A stretch of DNA of 64,000 bases from Streptococcus sp. DD12. Its GTDB lineage: Bacteria; Bacillota; Bacilli; Lactobacillales; Streptococcaceae. The notes beneath the pieces were generated by a model. It made no database searches. It had not been told where the DNA came from and saw only the letters and a program-made list of their open reading frames with translations. Position numbers and translations under genes: made by a program. The stretch spans positions 451,794 to 515,793 of the forward strand of contig NZ_KQ969495.1 in NCBI RefSeq assembly GCF_001578885.1. The letters run 5' to 3'. Shown in pieces: positions 44,636 to 53,787 of this stretch (position 1 is its first letter; every line of letters begins with the position of its first letter).

Positions 44636-46018
44636 CTATTCGTCAATCTCACGATAACTATCTGTGTCGATTTCTCGGTAAGGTTGGATATCTTGGACGT
44701 ATTCCAAGACACCTTGAAAGACGCCTTGGTCATCTCGGACAGCTTTATAGGTGACATGCACGAATTTGTTACGTGACTGGGATTTAAACCACATGACATA
44801 GTCATCCTTAACCCCGTCACGCAGACCCTTCATGATTGCCTGAACCTTGGGCAAAACTTTCGGTGGGTGACAGAGTTCGACCTGCCGGCCGACCTGAGAG
44901 GGTGTTCGTTTGAAAATCATCTCCTCAAAAGTAGCCTGGTCATTATAGTATTGGAAAATATCGTCCTTATTGACGAAGGTTATTTCCATGGGCAGATGGT
45001 TGAGAATGAGGTTGGCCTGCTCCACAGAGAGGTAGCCATGCCCAAAGGGTTGCTGGCTGCTGCGGTCAAGGGCTGGCTCAGCCTTCTCTTTTGGTGTAAA
45101 TGAAATGGTCAGTTGACCATCTGGCGTGTCAATGACTTGCTGAACCTCTTGGGACAGCGAGTGCTGTCTTCTAGTGGTTTCCTCAGCGTTTGCTCCTTCC
45201 ACCTGAGACTGAGGAGCTTCTGATGGCGCCCTATCTTCGGAAAAATCATGGCGTTGCGGTAGCCATTTTTCCTGAGGCATGATAATGGCATAACCATAGG
45301 TGTCGCTTTCTTTGGCGATTGCCAGCCAATCATCCTGAGTGAAGGCTTCTAGGAGAATCATCAAAAGAATTGATTCTTCTTTGAAAATCATGCCTTCAAA
45401 TTCCGCCGCAAAGGCCTCAAAGGCGGTCTGCAGTTGACTAGTATCAGCGCCCTCTAGTTGCTCTGCTTCTTGCAAGACTTTGGCAAAAAGACCACGAATC
45501 TGGTCGTCCACGCCCCACATGACCTTTGGTGGGGAATCATGCCCATAGCGTTCCATGATGGGGAAAAAGAGTTCTTCCTTACGTTGGTAATGGCGGTCAA
45601 ACTGCCCCAACAAGGTCAACTGACGGACCAGGCCTTTTTTCATCTCCTCCTGCAAATCAGCGTCTTTCTGACTCGCAAAGCTTTCTAAAAGTCGACGAAT
45701 ACGTATCATGGCCGCCCGCAGGGCCAAATTTTCCTGCTTGAAGACTTGAACCGGGTGACCAGGATGGTCAGTATCAGCGACTTCTACGCCTTGAACAGCA
45801 TTTTTGAAAAGGTTGGCATGGACATCACAAAGCTCCATGACATCTTCGAAAGTCACCCCCGAGTCCGAATTCATCAACTCATGCTCCATCAAAGAAATCT
45901 CAATCGCTGAAACCCCTGAAAAGGTCGCATCAAAACGTTCCTGCACGGACTCTGGACTTGCCCCATGATGGAGGTCTAAAAGAATGTCCCGTAAAACTGC
46001 TATGCGTTGGTCGGTCAT
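44636..46018 (-). CDS. DUF438 protein with hemerythrin-like and PAS domains
   Basis: It has 460 residues. The N-terminal DUF438 (about 1-90) precedes a hemerythrin-like four-helix region (about 95-260) with LLGQFDRHYQRKEELFFPIMERYG, whose His/Glu residues could bind a di-iron or heme centre. A variable linker follows, and then a PAS-like domain (about 330-450) with LNHLPMEITFVNKDDIFQYY. Such proteins are thought to sense oxygen or nitric oxide, but the output here is unknown. Its ATG overlaps the DUF1858 stop by 4 bases. Confidence 0.83.
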   Translation of the reverse strand: MTDQRIAVLRDILLDLHHGASPESVQERFDATFSGVSAIEISLMEHELMNSDSGVTFEDVMELCDVHANLFKNAVQGVEVADTDHPGHPVQVFKQENLALRAAMIRIRRLLESFASQKDADLQEEMKKGLVRQLTLLGQFDRHYQRKEELFFPIMERYGHDSPPKVMWGVDDQIRGLFAKVLQEAEQLEGADTSQLQTAFEAFAAEFEGMIFKEESILLMILLEAFTQDDWLAIAKESDTYGYAIIMPQEKWLPQRHDFSEDRAPSEAPQSQVEGANAEETTRRQHSLSQEVQQVIDTPDGQLTISFTPKEKAEPALDRSSQQPFGHGYLSVEQANLILNHLPMEITFVNKDDIFQYYNDQATFEEMIFKRTPSQVGRQVELCHPPKVLPKVQAIMKGLRDGVKDDYVMWFKSQSRNKFVHVTYKAVRDDQGVFQGVLEYVQDIQPYREIDTDSYREIDE

Positions 46019-46251
46019 TCGCCTAACCCTGTCACCTCATAGCCATTGGCTACGAGAATATCCCGAATCTTCTCGATAGGCAGACCGTGCATGGCAGCGC
46101 CCTGAATCAAGGAGACCTGACGGCCTACTGTTTCACGCATTTGAGGGTTGGCTAAAGGGGCAAAGCCTAGTTCTACCAAGAGCTCCAGCAATTCAGGATT
46201 TTTATCCAGTAGGTTAGCTACTGGTTGAGACAAATCTATTGTATTATTCAT
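46015..46251 (-). CDS. DUF1858 domain protein
   Basis: A small helical protein of 78 residues with the DUF1858 pattern: PVANLLDKNPELLELLVELGF near the N-terminus, then ETVGRQVSLIQGAAMHGL. The start is ATG 46251, behind AAGGAG, with a TATAAT box upstream. DUF1858 commonly travels with DUF438/hemerythrin proteins, and the two are translationally coupled here. It probably acts as a partner of the larger sensor. The mechanism is unknown. Confidence 0.82.
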   Translation of the reverse strand: MNNTIDLSQPVANLLDKNPELLELLVELGFAPLANPQMRETVGRQVSLIQGAAMHGLPIEKIRDILVANGYEVTGLGE

Positions 46252-46315
46252 AATCACTTCTCCTTTTTAAGCTATTATAACAAATTTTGCCAACAGTCGG
46301 TCAGCTTGGGGCAAG

Positions 46316-46335
46316 AAAAAAAGCCCGAAGGCTTG
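46316..46335 (-). terminator. Terminator of the helix-hairpin-helix protein gene
   Basis: AAGCC pairs with GGCTT around a 4-nt loop and is followed by T7 on the minus strand, about 60 bases past the stop. Confidence 0.7.
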
Positions 46336-46395
46336 GTTGTTTTTAACGTGGTGCGGATAAATCTAAGCTAGCATTAAGAATGCATAGCATTTGGC

Positions 46396-46797
46396 CTAGT
46401 CAGCCTTAAAAGTAACACCATTGGCCTTGAGCTTATCTACAGTCGCCTTACCAATTCCTTTGAGGGCAAGAATTTCTTTTTCCGTCCAATTTTCAAAGGC
46501 ATGGGCTGACGTTAAGCCTGCTTGATAGAGGGTTTCAACAAGATTTGAACGAATATCTGCCACTTGTGGGAGGGCCTTAAAGGCTTCCAAAGTATGGGCT
46601 TTTTGGGCCAAATCCTCATTCACCGCTGTCCGTGGTTTGGTGTTTTCACCTTTTGAAAAGGTTTGCGGTCTAGTTTGAGCAGCAGGTGCTTGACCTACTC
46701 CTGTTGAACGAGGGGTTGACACAACCGTAGAAGCCAAATTTTCATGACGACGAATCTGGTTACGCAGTTGTTTTTTGCGATTAAGCTTTTTAGCCAT
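46396..46797 (-). CDS. Helix-hairpin-helix domain protein, function unknown
   Basis: It has 133 residues from ATG 46797. The start is very basic (MAKKLNRKKQLRNQIRRHEN), a low-complexity Ser/Thr/Pro linker follows, and the C-terminus carries a helix-hairpin-helix, ILALKGIGKATVDKLKANG, near residue 110, the DNA-binding fold of DUF4332/RpoA-C-terminal-like proteins. The ribosome binding site is weak, and the frame is open upstream, so the start is uncertain. It may bind nucleic acid non-specifically. Confidence 0.65.
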   Translation of the reverse strand: MAKKLNRKKQLRNQIRRHENLASTVVSTPRSTGVGQAPAAQTRPQTFSKGENTKPRTAVNEDLAQKAHTLEAFKALPQVADIRSNLVETLYQAGLTSAHAFENWTEKEILALKGIGKATVDKLKANGVTFKAD

Positions 46798-46865
46798 TGA
46801 TCTTAAACTTTCTTTTCCTTCATTTTTCCCCTGTGTTATGGTCACACCGAGGTTTGTTTTAGTGT

Positions 46866-46893
46866 AGCAAAAAAAGGGCATCTTTGCAATACC
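46866..46893 (-). terminator. Terminator of the DUF1912 gene
   Basis: On the minus strand GGGTAT pairs with ATGCCC (one G-U pair) around a short loop, ending in T7, directly after the stop codon. Confidence 0.65.
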
Positions 46894-46901
46894 CTCTCTG
46901 T

Positions 46902-47156
46902 TTAGTATGTTCTTTTTCCGAAAAGGTCTTCCGGCATATCATGGAAACCTTTTTTATTATGGTAATTGGCAAATTTCCCCTGCAAAAAACGGTAGGCATC
47001 CAATTTGCTTTCATAACGGATAAAGGCATCCTCAGCACGCGCGTCCTTATCCTCTTTCCAAACCTTGTGGGCCTGGTCCATAGCGATTTGGTTAATGGTC
47101 ACCTGTTGGTTGACCCATTGTTCAAAGTCAGCTAAAAAATCCTGTTCGTAGCTCAT
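46902..47156 (-). CDS. DUF1912 family protein
   Basis: A soluble, mostly helical protein of 84 residues. SYEQDFLADFEQWVNQQVTI and ESKLDAYRFLQGKFANY match the streptococcal DUF1912 family. AAAAGGAGG precedes the ATG. It has its own terminators on both sides, so it is monocistronic. The function is unknown. Confidence 0.8.
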   Translation of the reverse strand: MSYEQDFLADFEQWVNQQVTINQIAMDQAHKVWKEDKDARAEDAFIRYESKLDAYRFLQGKFANYHNKKGFHDMPEDLFGKRTY

Positions 47157-47182
47157 AAGCCCTCCTTTTCTCCATTATACAA

Positions 47183-47212
47183 AAAAGCCGCCCTGTGAGC
47201 AAGGCGGTTGGA
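47183..47212 (-). terminator. Terminator after the histidine phosphatase pair
   Basis: CCGCCT pairs with AGGGCGG around an 8-nt loop and is followed by T6 on the minus strand. Confidence 0.8.
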
Positions 47213-47215
47213 CGG

Positions 47216-47827
47216 CTAGCGTTCAAAAAGGAAGGTCTCTGCAACAGGATCATAGACACTGTCGACACGAAATTGCCCATCAGCTAAAACATGAATCGTC
47301 AGAATCGCACAATTGGGCATTCCCTTGATAACTGGTGGCTCTACCGTCCAAAAACGGTAAAATTGCGACAAGGCAGCGCCGTGCGTCACTACTAAAACCT
47401 GACTATCTTCTGCCATTTGCTCTGCAATCGTCGTCAAGGTTTCTGCCATACGTTTAGACACCTGAACATTTGACTCGCCACCATAAGCCACAAAGTAGTC
47501 GCCATAGCCGGATCCATCCTGGAGGTTGAGTGGCGGATTAAGCCTTTCTGAATGGCCCTCAAAGGACCCGAAATTCATTTCTTTTAGACCTTTGAGACGG
47601 ACATAATCCATACGCCCTGAGACAATTTCTGCCGTATCACAGGCTCTCTCCTGTGTTGAACTATAAACGGCGTCAAAAGTAATCTGTCTGCTATGAAAGT
47701 AACGCCCAGCCGCTTGTGCCTGAGCGATGCCTAAGTCCGTTAGAGGGGCGTCACACCAACCCTGAATCCGTTTTTGCAGGTTGAACAAGGTCTGGCCATG
47801 GCGCATGAGATAAATCGTCTTACCCAC
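47216..47827 (-). CDS. Histidine phosphatase family protein, copy 1
   Basis: It has 203 residues. The catalytic RHG motif is YLMRHGQTLFN near residue 7, and the second histidine is in VVTHGAALSQF near residue 146. The start is ambiguous among GTG 47833, TTG 47830 and GTG 47827; spacing from AAAGGAGG favours the last two. It shares a nearly identical block (VYSSTQERA...DTA and LKGLKEMNFG) with the next gene, so the pair arose by duplication. The substrate is unknown; relatives dephosphorylate sugar phosphates or phosphoglycerate. Confidence 0.83.
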   Translation of the reverse strand: MGKTIYLMRHGQTLFNLQKRIQGWCDAPLTDLGIAQAQAAGRYFHSRQITFDAVYSSTQERACDTAEIVSGRMDYVRLKGLKEMNFGSFEGHSERLNPPLNLQDGSGYGDYFVAYGGESNVQVSKRMAETLTTIAEQMAEDSQVLVVTHGAALSQFYRFWTVEPPVIKGMPNCAILTIHVLADGQFRVDSVYDPVAETFLFER

Positions 47828-48440
47828 CAACACTACCTCCTTTAACTGGATAGATGCGAAAATCCTCTGTTGGTGCTATGATTTCTGTTAATTCGTAGCC
47901 ATTTTCTGTGGCCACAAAATGGCAAATGTCCCCATTGCTGAGGCCTCGTCCTAAATGCCATGTCAACTCCAATTCTAAGAGGAGACCCCACATGGCTGCC
48001 CCGTGGCTGACGGCTAGAATGGTATCAACTGGGTCCTTAGCTAGAATAGAATCCACACAGGTCTTCACTCGGCGACCCACATCCCTAATGTCATCACCAC
48101 CATAGAAAACCAGCGCATCTTCAAAGGAATTGGCTCCTGGCCTGAACTTGGGCAAAAGGTACTCAGGTTGGGCCTCAAAGCGGCCGAAATTCATTTCTTT
48201 TAAGCCTTTGAGTTGGGTGACTGTTTCCCAACCAGTAACCAACTTAGCTGTATCCGTAGCTCTCTCCTGTGTTGAACTATAGACCGCATCAAAAACAATG
48301 CCCTTTTGACGAAAATAAGCCCCCACGGCCAAGGCCTGTGCAACACCTTCTTCAGTCAAAGGCGAATCACACCAGCCTTGGACCCGGCCTTCCTCATTAA
48401 ACTGGGTGCGCCCGTGGCGCATGAGGTAGAGGTTTTTCAT
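47820..48440 (-). CDS. Histidine phosphatase family protein, copy 2
   Basis: It has 206 residues. RHG is in YLMRHGRTQFNEEGRVQGW near the N-terminus, and the second histidine is in LAVSHGAAMWG near residue 145. It is a paralogue of the adjacent gene with the same GWCD-PLT and STQERA-DTA segments. It lies 14 bases after the glycoside hydrolase gene and overlaps the first phosphatase, so all three form one operon. A role in handling sugar phosphate released by the glucosidase is plausible but inferred. Confidence 0.83.
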   Translation of the reverse strand: MKNLYLMRHGRTQFNEEGRVQGWCDSPLTEEGVAQALAVGAYFRQKGIVFDAVYSSTQERATDTAKLVTGWETVTQLKGLKEMNFGRFEAQPEYLLPKFRPGANSFEDALVFYGGDDIRDVGRRVKTCVDSILAKDPVDTILAVSHGAAMWGLLLELELTWHLGRGLSNGDICHFVATENGYELTEIIAPTEDFRIYPVKGGSVGG

Positions 48441-48454
48441 GACAGCCCTCCTTT

Positions 48455-49990
<1,536 letters not shown>

Positions 49991-50171
49991 CTACTTTTAT
50001 TGCCAGTTCTGATACTATCCTATGATTGACAATGCCTGCAGACAGCTAAGCCTCGAAAGAAGATCCAGACCACCACCTAAAAAGCTAACTCCCTGAGTCG
50101 TGTAACCAGAAAGGCTTTTAGAAGACCTGTTTTTATGGTATAATATTACTTTCTTTGAATAGGGGAGTAAT

Positions 50172-51371
50172 ATGACACACGCACCAACCAACCATCAACT
50201 AGCCCAACGCGGGCCCATTGTTTCTATAGTCGCTTACCTACTACTGACACTATTGAAACTCATTTTTGGTCAGTTTATGCATTCCCAAGCTTTAATTGCG
50301 GATGGCTTTAACAATGCTTCGGATATCATTTCCAATATTACCATCTTGATTGGTATTCGCCTGGCCAGTCGGCCTGCTGACAGTGATCACCGCTTTGGTC
50401 ACTGGAAAATCGAGGATTTGGCCAGTCTGGTGACCTCCTTTATCATGTTTGTCATCGGTTTACAGGTTTTATGGGAAACCATTAAAAAAATCTTTACGGG
50501 CGAGAATACGGCAGTTGATCCTGTAGCTGCAGCAGTTGGTCTGGTATCCGCTGTCATTATGCTAGCTGTCTATGCCTACAACCGTCAGCTGGCTAAAAAA
50601 ACCAACTCTAGCGCCCTGGTGTCTGTTGCCGCAGACAACCTATCAGATGCTGTCACCTCTATCGGGACGGCCATCGCGGTCTTAGCCAGCGCCTTTAACA
50701 TGGCCTGGTTGGATAAATTAGCTGCTGTTGTCATCACCATTTTCATCCTCAAAACAGCCTATGATATTTTTATCTCCAGCGCTTTTTCCCTCTCTGATGG
50801 GTTTGATGAAACCGAATTAGCCAAGTACGAGACAGAGATTCTCAAAATCCCTAAAATTACACGCATCAAGTCACAGCGGGCGCGCAACTATGGCAGCAAT
50901 GTCTACTTGGATATTGTTTTGGAAATGAACCCTGACTTGTCGGTTTATGAGAGTCACGCCATCACCGAACAAGTTGAAGACCTCCTCAAGCACCGCTTTG
51001 GGGTCTACGATATTGATATCCACGTCGAACCTGCTGCGATTCCCGAGGATGAGATTTTAGAAAATGTCTATCACAAGCTCCACCAGTTTGAATTGGGGCT
51101 CCATCTCAAACCTAAGACCTATCGCCCATGGCTGATGACCGATTTTCGCTGTGTCACAGCAAAAGGAGAAAGTTTGACAGTCGACGACTTTCTAAAAATC
51201 CTACCTAAAGCAGAACAAATAGAACTCACTAACTTTGACATGACCTCTATTTCACAAAAAACCAAACTAGTGACCTATCAGCTCGGGGAGGAGTTTCATA
51301 CCAGTCTTTGGCGCCGCCACGAAAAATGGTACTTGGTCTTCCATCAAATTTCTGCTCAAGCCAACGATTGA
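50172..51371 (+). CDS. Cation diffusion facilitator, MntE-like manganese exporter
   Basis: It has 399 residues. Six membrane helices in the N-terminal 210 residues carry ALIADGFNNASDII near residue 36 and VAADNLSDAVTSIG near residue 155, the paired Asp/Asn-Asp metal sites of CDF proteins. A cytoplasmic domain and an extra C-terminal domain of about 90 residues follow. The length and Asn-Asp pattern resemble pneumococcal MntE, so manganese is the likely ion, but this is inferred. TATAAT and GGGGAG precede the ATG. Confidence 0.82.
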   Translation: MTHAPTNHQLAQRGPIVSIVAYLLLTLLKLIFGQFMHSQALIADGFNNASDIISNITILIGIRLASRPADSDHRFGHWKIEDLASLVTSFIMFVIGLQVLWETIKKIFTGENTAVDPVAAAVGLVSAVIMLAVYAYNRQLAKKTNSSALVSVAADNLSDAVTSIGTAIAVLASAFNMAWLDKLAAVVITIFILKTAYDIFISSAFSLSDGFDETELAKYETEILKIPKITRIKSQRARNYGSNVYLDIVLEMNPDLSVYESHAITEQVEDLLKHRFGVYDIDIHVEPAAIPEDEILENVYHKLHQFELGLHLKPKTYRPWLMTDFRCVTAKGESLTVDDFLKILPKAEQIELTNFDMTSISQKTKLVTYQLGEEFHTSLWRRHEKWYLVFHQISAQAND

Positions 51372-51420
51372 CAGCAGGCCAGCATTAGCCTACAATATAC
51401 CTCATTGGAGGTATTTTTTT

Positions 51421-51927
51421 ATGAAAGGTTTAACACTTACCTTAGGTGGTTTAACGACTTTAGTCGGTATCATCTGGCTAGTCAATCCGCTTTCCACAGT
51501 ATCCTTTTTAGCTTGGGTACTGGCCTTTGCCTTATTTGCGGCAGCTGTCAGTCAGATGAGTTTTTACTTTAGTTTAGAACCACAATACCGTAACATCTGG
51601 AGTCTTTTACAAAGTATTCTTTCACTGATTTTTGCGCTGATTATTTTTGGTATGTCAGGAGCTGAACGGGCGAATTTCTTAATTACCTTAGTGGGCTTTT
51701 GGGCTATTGCTATTGGTATTACCCGTATCTTATTAGGCTTTAGTTTACGTGACACCGCCTTTGACCGCGACCGCCACATCCTTTCCAGCGGTGTTTGGAC
51801 GCTGGTCATCGGTATTCTCTTACTGGTCTTACCCCTTCTCTTTTCAGCCTTTATCGGCTATCTGGCAGCATTCTTTTTGATTATCGCAGGGGTTTCACTC
51901 CTAATAACCGGACTTCAACTGCCCTAA
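51421..51927 (+). CDS. DUF308 (HdeD-like) membrane protein
   Basis: It has 168 residues and five to six membrane helices, with glycine-rich helix pairs such as GGLTTLVGIIWLVNPLSTVS and the ITLVGFWAIAIGITRIL segment that recur in the family. It lies 50 bases after the CDF exporter with its own GGAGG site (CATTGGAGG) and is probably monocistronic or weakly linked. The function is unknown; HdeD in enteric bacteria is tied to acid stress. Confidence 0.8.
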   Translation: MKGLTLTLGGLTTLVGIIWLVNPLSTVSFLAWVLAFALFAAAVSQMSFYFSLEPQYRNIWSLLQSILSLIFALIIFGMSGAERANFLITLVGFWAIAIGITRILLGFSLRDTAFDRDRHILSSGVWTLVIGILLLVLPLLFSAFIGYLAAFFLIIAGVSLLITGLQLP

Positions 51928-51930
51928 AAA

Positions 51931-51955
51931 AAGAAACTGACTCAGTCAGTTTCTT
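51931..51955. terminator. Terminator hairpin 1 (after DUF308)
   Basis: The perfect arms AAGAAACTGACT and AGTCAGTTTCTT enclose one central C. It follows the DUF308 stop directly. The same hairpin recurs at 52214-52238 and 52498-52522 with only the centre changed. Confidence 0.8.
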
Positions 51956-52213
51956 TGAGTTTGAAAGTAAGGTCTTTTTAAGACTTCCCTTAGGTGAGGA
52001 TGGGACGGTAGCGACTCCTGACGGATTCCATACCTGAACTTTGAGCCTAAGGTCTCAAAGTTCCCAAACGCTTGAAACACTTCTGTTTCAAGCGTTTTTC
52101 TCACGGCGGGAAGTCTTGGTTTTGGCTCGCTTTGCTCGCCTTAACTGCAAGTATCCTTTTTATTGGCAGACTTCAGTGCAACCTATCGATGAAATGAGAG
52201 CATCTATGTTAAA
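51931..52213. repeat. Structured non-coding tandem unit A (283 bp)
   Basis: The unit has a terminator hairpin followed by a large fold. The outer arms AAGACTTCCC (51980-51989) and GGGAAGTCTT (52108-52117) enclose two hairpins. One is GAACTTTGAG/CTCAAAGTTC (52036-52063). The other is AAACGCTTGAAAC/GTTTCAAGCGTTT (52066-52097). It has no convincing open frame. About 94 percent of its positions match unit B by eye. It lies between convergent genes, so neither flanking gene needs it as a leader. Direction of transcription, if any, is not settled. Confidence 0.75.
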
Positions 52214-52497
52214 AAGAAACTGACCCAGTCAGTTTTTTTGAGTTTGAAGACAAGGTCTTTTTAAGACTTCCCTTAAGTGAGGATTGGACGGTAGCGACTC
52301 CTGACGGATTCCATACCTGAACTTTGAGCCTAGCGTCTCAAAGTTCCCAAACGCTTGAAACACCTCTGTTTCAAGCGTTTTTCTCACGGCGGGAAGTCTT
52401 GGTTTTGGCTCGCTTTGCTCGCCTTAACTGCAAGTATTCTTTTTATTGGCAGAGTTCAGTGCAACCTATCGATGAAATGAGAGCAACTACATAAAAA
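52214..52497. repeat. Structured non-coding tandem unit B (284 bp)
   Basis: A second copy directly follows unit A. The outer arms (52263-52272 and 52391-52400) and both inner hairpins are base-for-base preserved. Many of the differences from unit A fall in hairpin loops (CCTAAGGT to CCTAGCGT, ACTTCT to ACCTCT, TCA to CCA) or in the linker at the unit's end. This pattern suggests the folded form has been kept. Confidence 0.75.
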
Positions 52498-52522
52498 AAG
52501 AAACTGACTGAGTCAGTTTCTT
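52498..52522. terminator. Terminator hairpin 3 (after the Rrf2 gene)
   Basis: AAGAAACTGACT pairs with AGTCAGTTTCTT around one G, with A7 on the left. On the minus strand this is the terminator of the Rrf2 gene, whose stop lies 4 bases away. Confidence 0.75.
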
Positions 52523-52525
52523 TTT

Positions 52526-52978
52526 TCAAGCAAGATTCTTTTCCTGATTTATCCCGGACTTGGCATCTGCTACAATATCCGCTAAGGTTACCGAACGCAA
52601 ACTATTTTCCAAAGCTTCTTGGGCCTGCTTCAACTTATCATCCAAAGCCCCATGAATATTGCGCCCGATAGGACAGTTGGGATTAGGATTGTCATGAAAA
52701 CTAAAGAGTTTTTGAGACTCTCCCAGACTTTCGACCGCCAGGTAAACATCATAAAGACTAATGTCACAAAGTGACTTCAATATGGTAATACCACCGCGAC
52801 CTCTGGTAACCTCGATAAGCCCAGCCTTCTTGAGTTGAGACAAGGTCTTACGGATGATGACAGGGTTGACCCCCACGCTGCCTGCTATTTTATCGCTGGT
52901 CATTGGGACATCAGCTCTATCAAGTGCCACTAGAGTCAATAAATGAACCCCAATAGTGAGACGACTAGAAATTTGCAT
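52526..52978 (-). CDS. Rrf2 family transcriptional regulator (YwnA-like)
   Basis: It has 150 residues. The N-terminal winged helix is complete, with TSDKIAGSVGVNPVIIRKTLSQL near residue 27 and the wing VTRGRGGITILK near residue 58. The three-cysteine Fe-S cluster motif of IscR and NsrR is absent. Only isolated cysteines are seen, so it resembles the cluster-free YwnA group. The regulated genes are unknown. It has its own TTGACA-16-TACAAT promoter. Confidence 0.85.
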   Translation of the reverse strand: MQISSRLTIGVHLLTLVALDRADVPMTSDKIAGSVGVNPVIIRKTLSQLKKAGLIEVTRGRGGITILKSLCDISLYDVYLAVESLGESQKLFSFHDNPNPNCPIGRNIHGALDDKLKQAQEALENSLRSVTLADIVADAKSGINQEKNLA

Positions 52979-53004
52979 GAGTCTCCCCCTTTCTATATGT
53001 CTCT

Positions 53005-53032
53005 ATTGTATCATTTTTTGATGTCATGTCAA
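53005..53032 (-). promoter_or_regulatory. Promoter of the Rrf2 gene
   Basis: TTGACA (53032-53027), a 16-base spacer and TACAAT (53010-53005) lie on the minus strand. A TGACAT repeat overlaps the -35 and could be a self-binding half-site. Confidence 0.65.
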
Positions 53033-53058
53033 TGGTTACAAATCCCATTTTCCTTTTG

Positions 53059-53787
53059 TTACAAAGCCACCCCAAAACTTTCTAAGGCATGCATTTCAGC
53101 CTCAGTCAGACGGCGAAATTCACCGGGGGCTAGATTCTCATCGAGCTGTAAGGGCCCCATAGACAAGCGTTTAAGCGATGTGACTTCCTTGCCACAGGCA
53201 TGCACCATGCGCTTGACCTGATGAAACTTCCCTTCTGCCAACCTAACCAAGACAACTGATTGGTTACTGGCCTCATCCTGTTGGATAATGTCCAGCTGTG
53301 CCGGCTGCGAGGTGAAATCTTTAAAGCGAATGCCTTGGGAAAAACGTTCCACGTCAGCCTCATCCATGACACCGGCCACTTGAGCCAGATAGGTCTTTGT
53401 CACATGTTTTTTGGGGGATAAGAGCGCATGGGCCAGAGGGCCATTATTGGTCAAGAGGAGCAAGCCCTCGGTATCCTTGTCCAAGCGCCCGACTGGAAAG
53501 ACAGCCTTTAGATGAGCAGTTTCATCCAGGAGGTCCAAGACTGTTGCGCCTTTGGCATCTTCGGTAGCTGATAGGACACCGACTGGCTTATTAAGGAGAT
53601 AGTAAACGAAGGTCTCGTGGACTAGCCTTTGACCGTCTAAAACGATCTGATCCTTTTGCGCGTCAACCTGGGTTTTAGGAGAAGTCTCTATCTGGCCATT
53701 GACCATTACCCTTTTCTTCTTGAGAATTTCTTTTACATCACGGCGACTCGCCAAACCACAATCGGCTAAATATTTATCAAGACGCAT
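53059..53787 (-). CDS. RsuA-family 16S rRNA pseudouridine synthase
   Basis: It has 242 residues. An S4 RNA-binding domain (MRLDKYLADCGLASRRDVKE) opens the protein. The catalytic motif is VGRLDKDTEGLLLLTNNG near residue 100, with the essential Asp, and the C-terminal EGKFHQVKRM segment is typical of RsuA. It isomerises one uridine in small-subunit rRNA. Its start overlaps the end of the MFS gene by 11 bases. Confidence 0.9.
   Translation of the reverse strand: MRLDKYLADCGLASRRDVKEILKKKRVMVNGQIETSPKTQVDAQKDQIVLDGQRLVHETFVYYLLNKPVGVLSATEDAKGATVLDLLDETAHLKAVFPVGRLDKDTEGLLLLTNNGPLAHALLSPKKHVTKTYLAQVAGVMDEADVERFSQGIRFKDFTSQPAQLDIIQQDEASNQSVVLVRLAEGKFHQVKRMVHACGKEVTSLKRLSMGPLQLDENLAPGEFRRLTEAEMHALESFGVAL

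Noticed and set aside
51795..52223. Open frames across the duplicated unit
   Set aside because: They start inside the DUF308 gene or lack ribosome binding sites, differ between the two copies and run through the hairpins. The unit is better read as non-coding.
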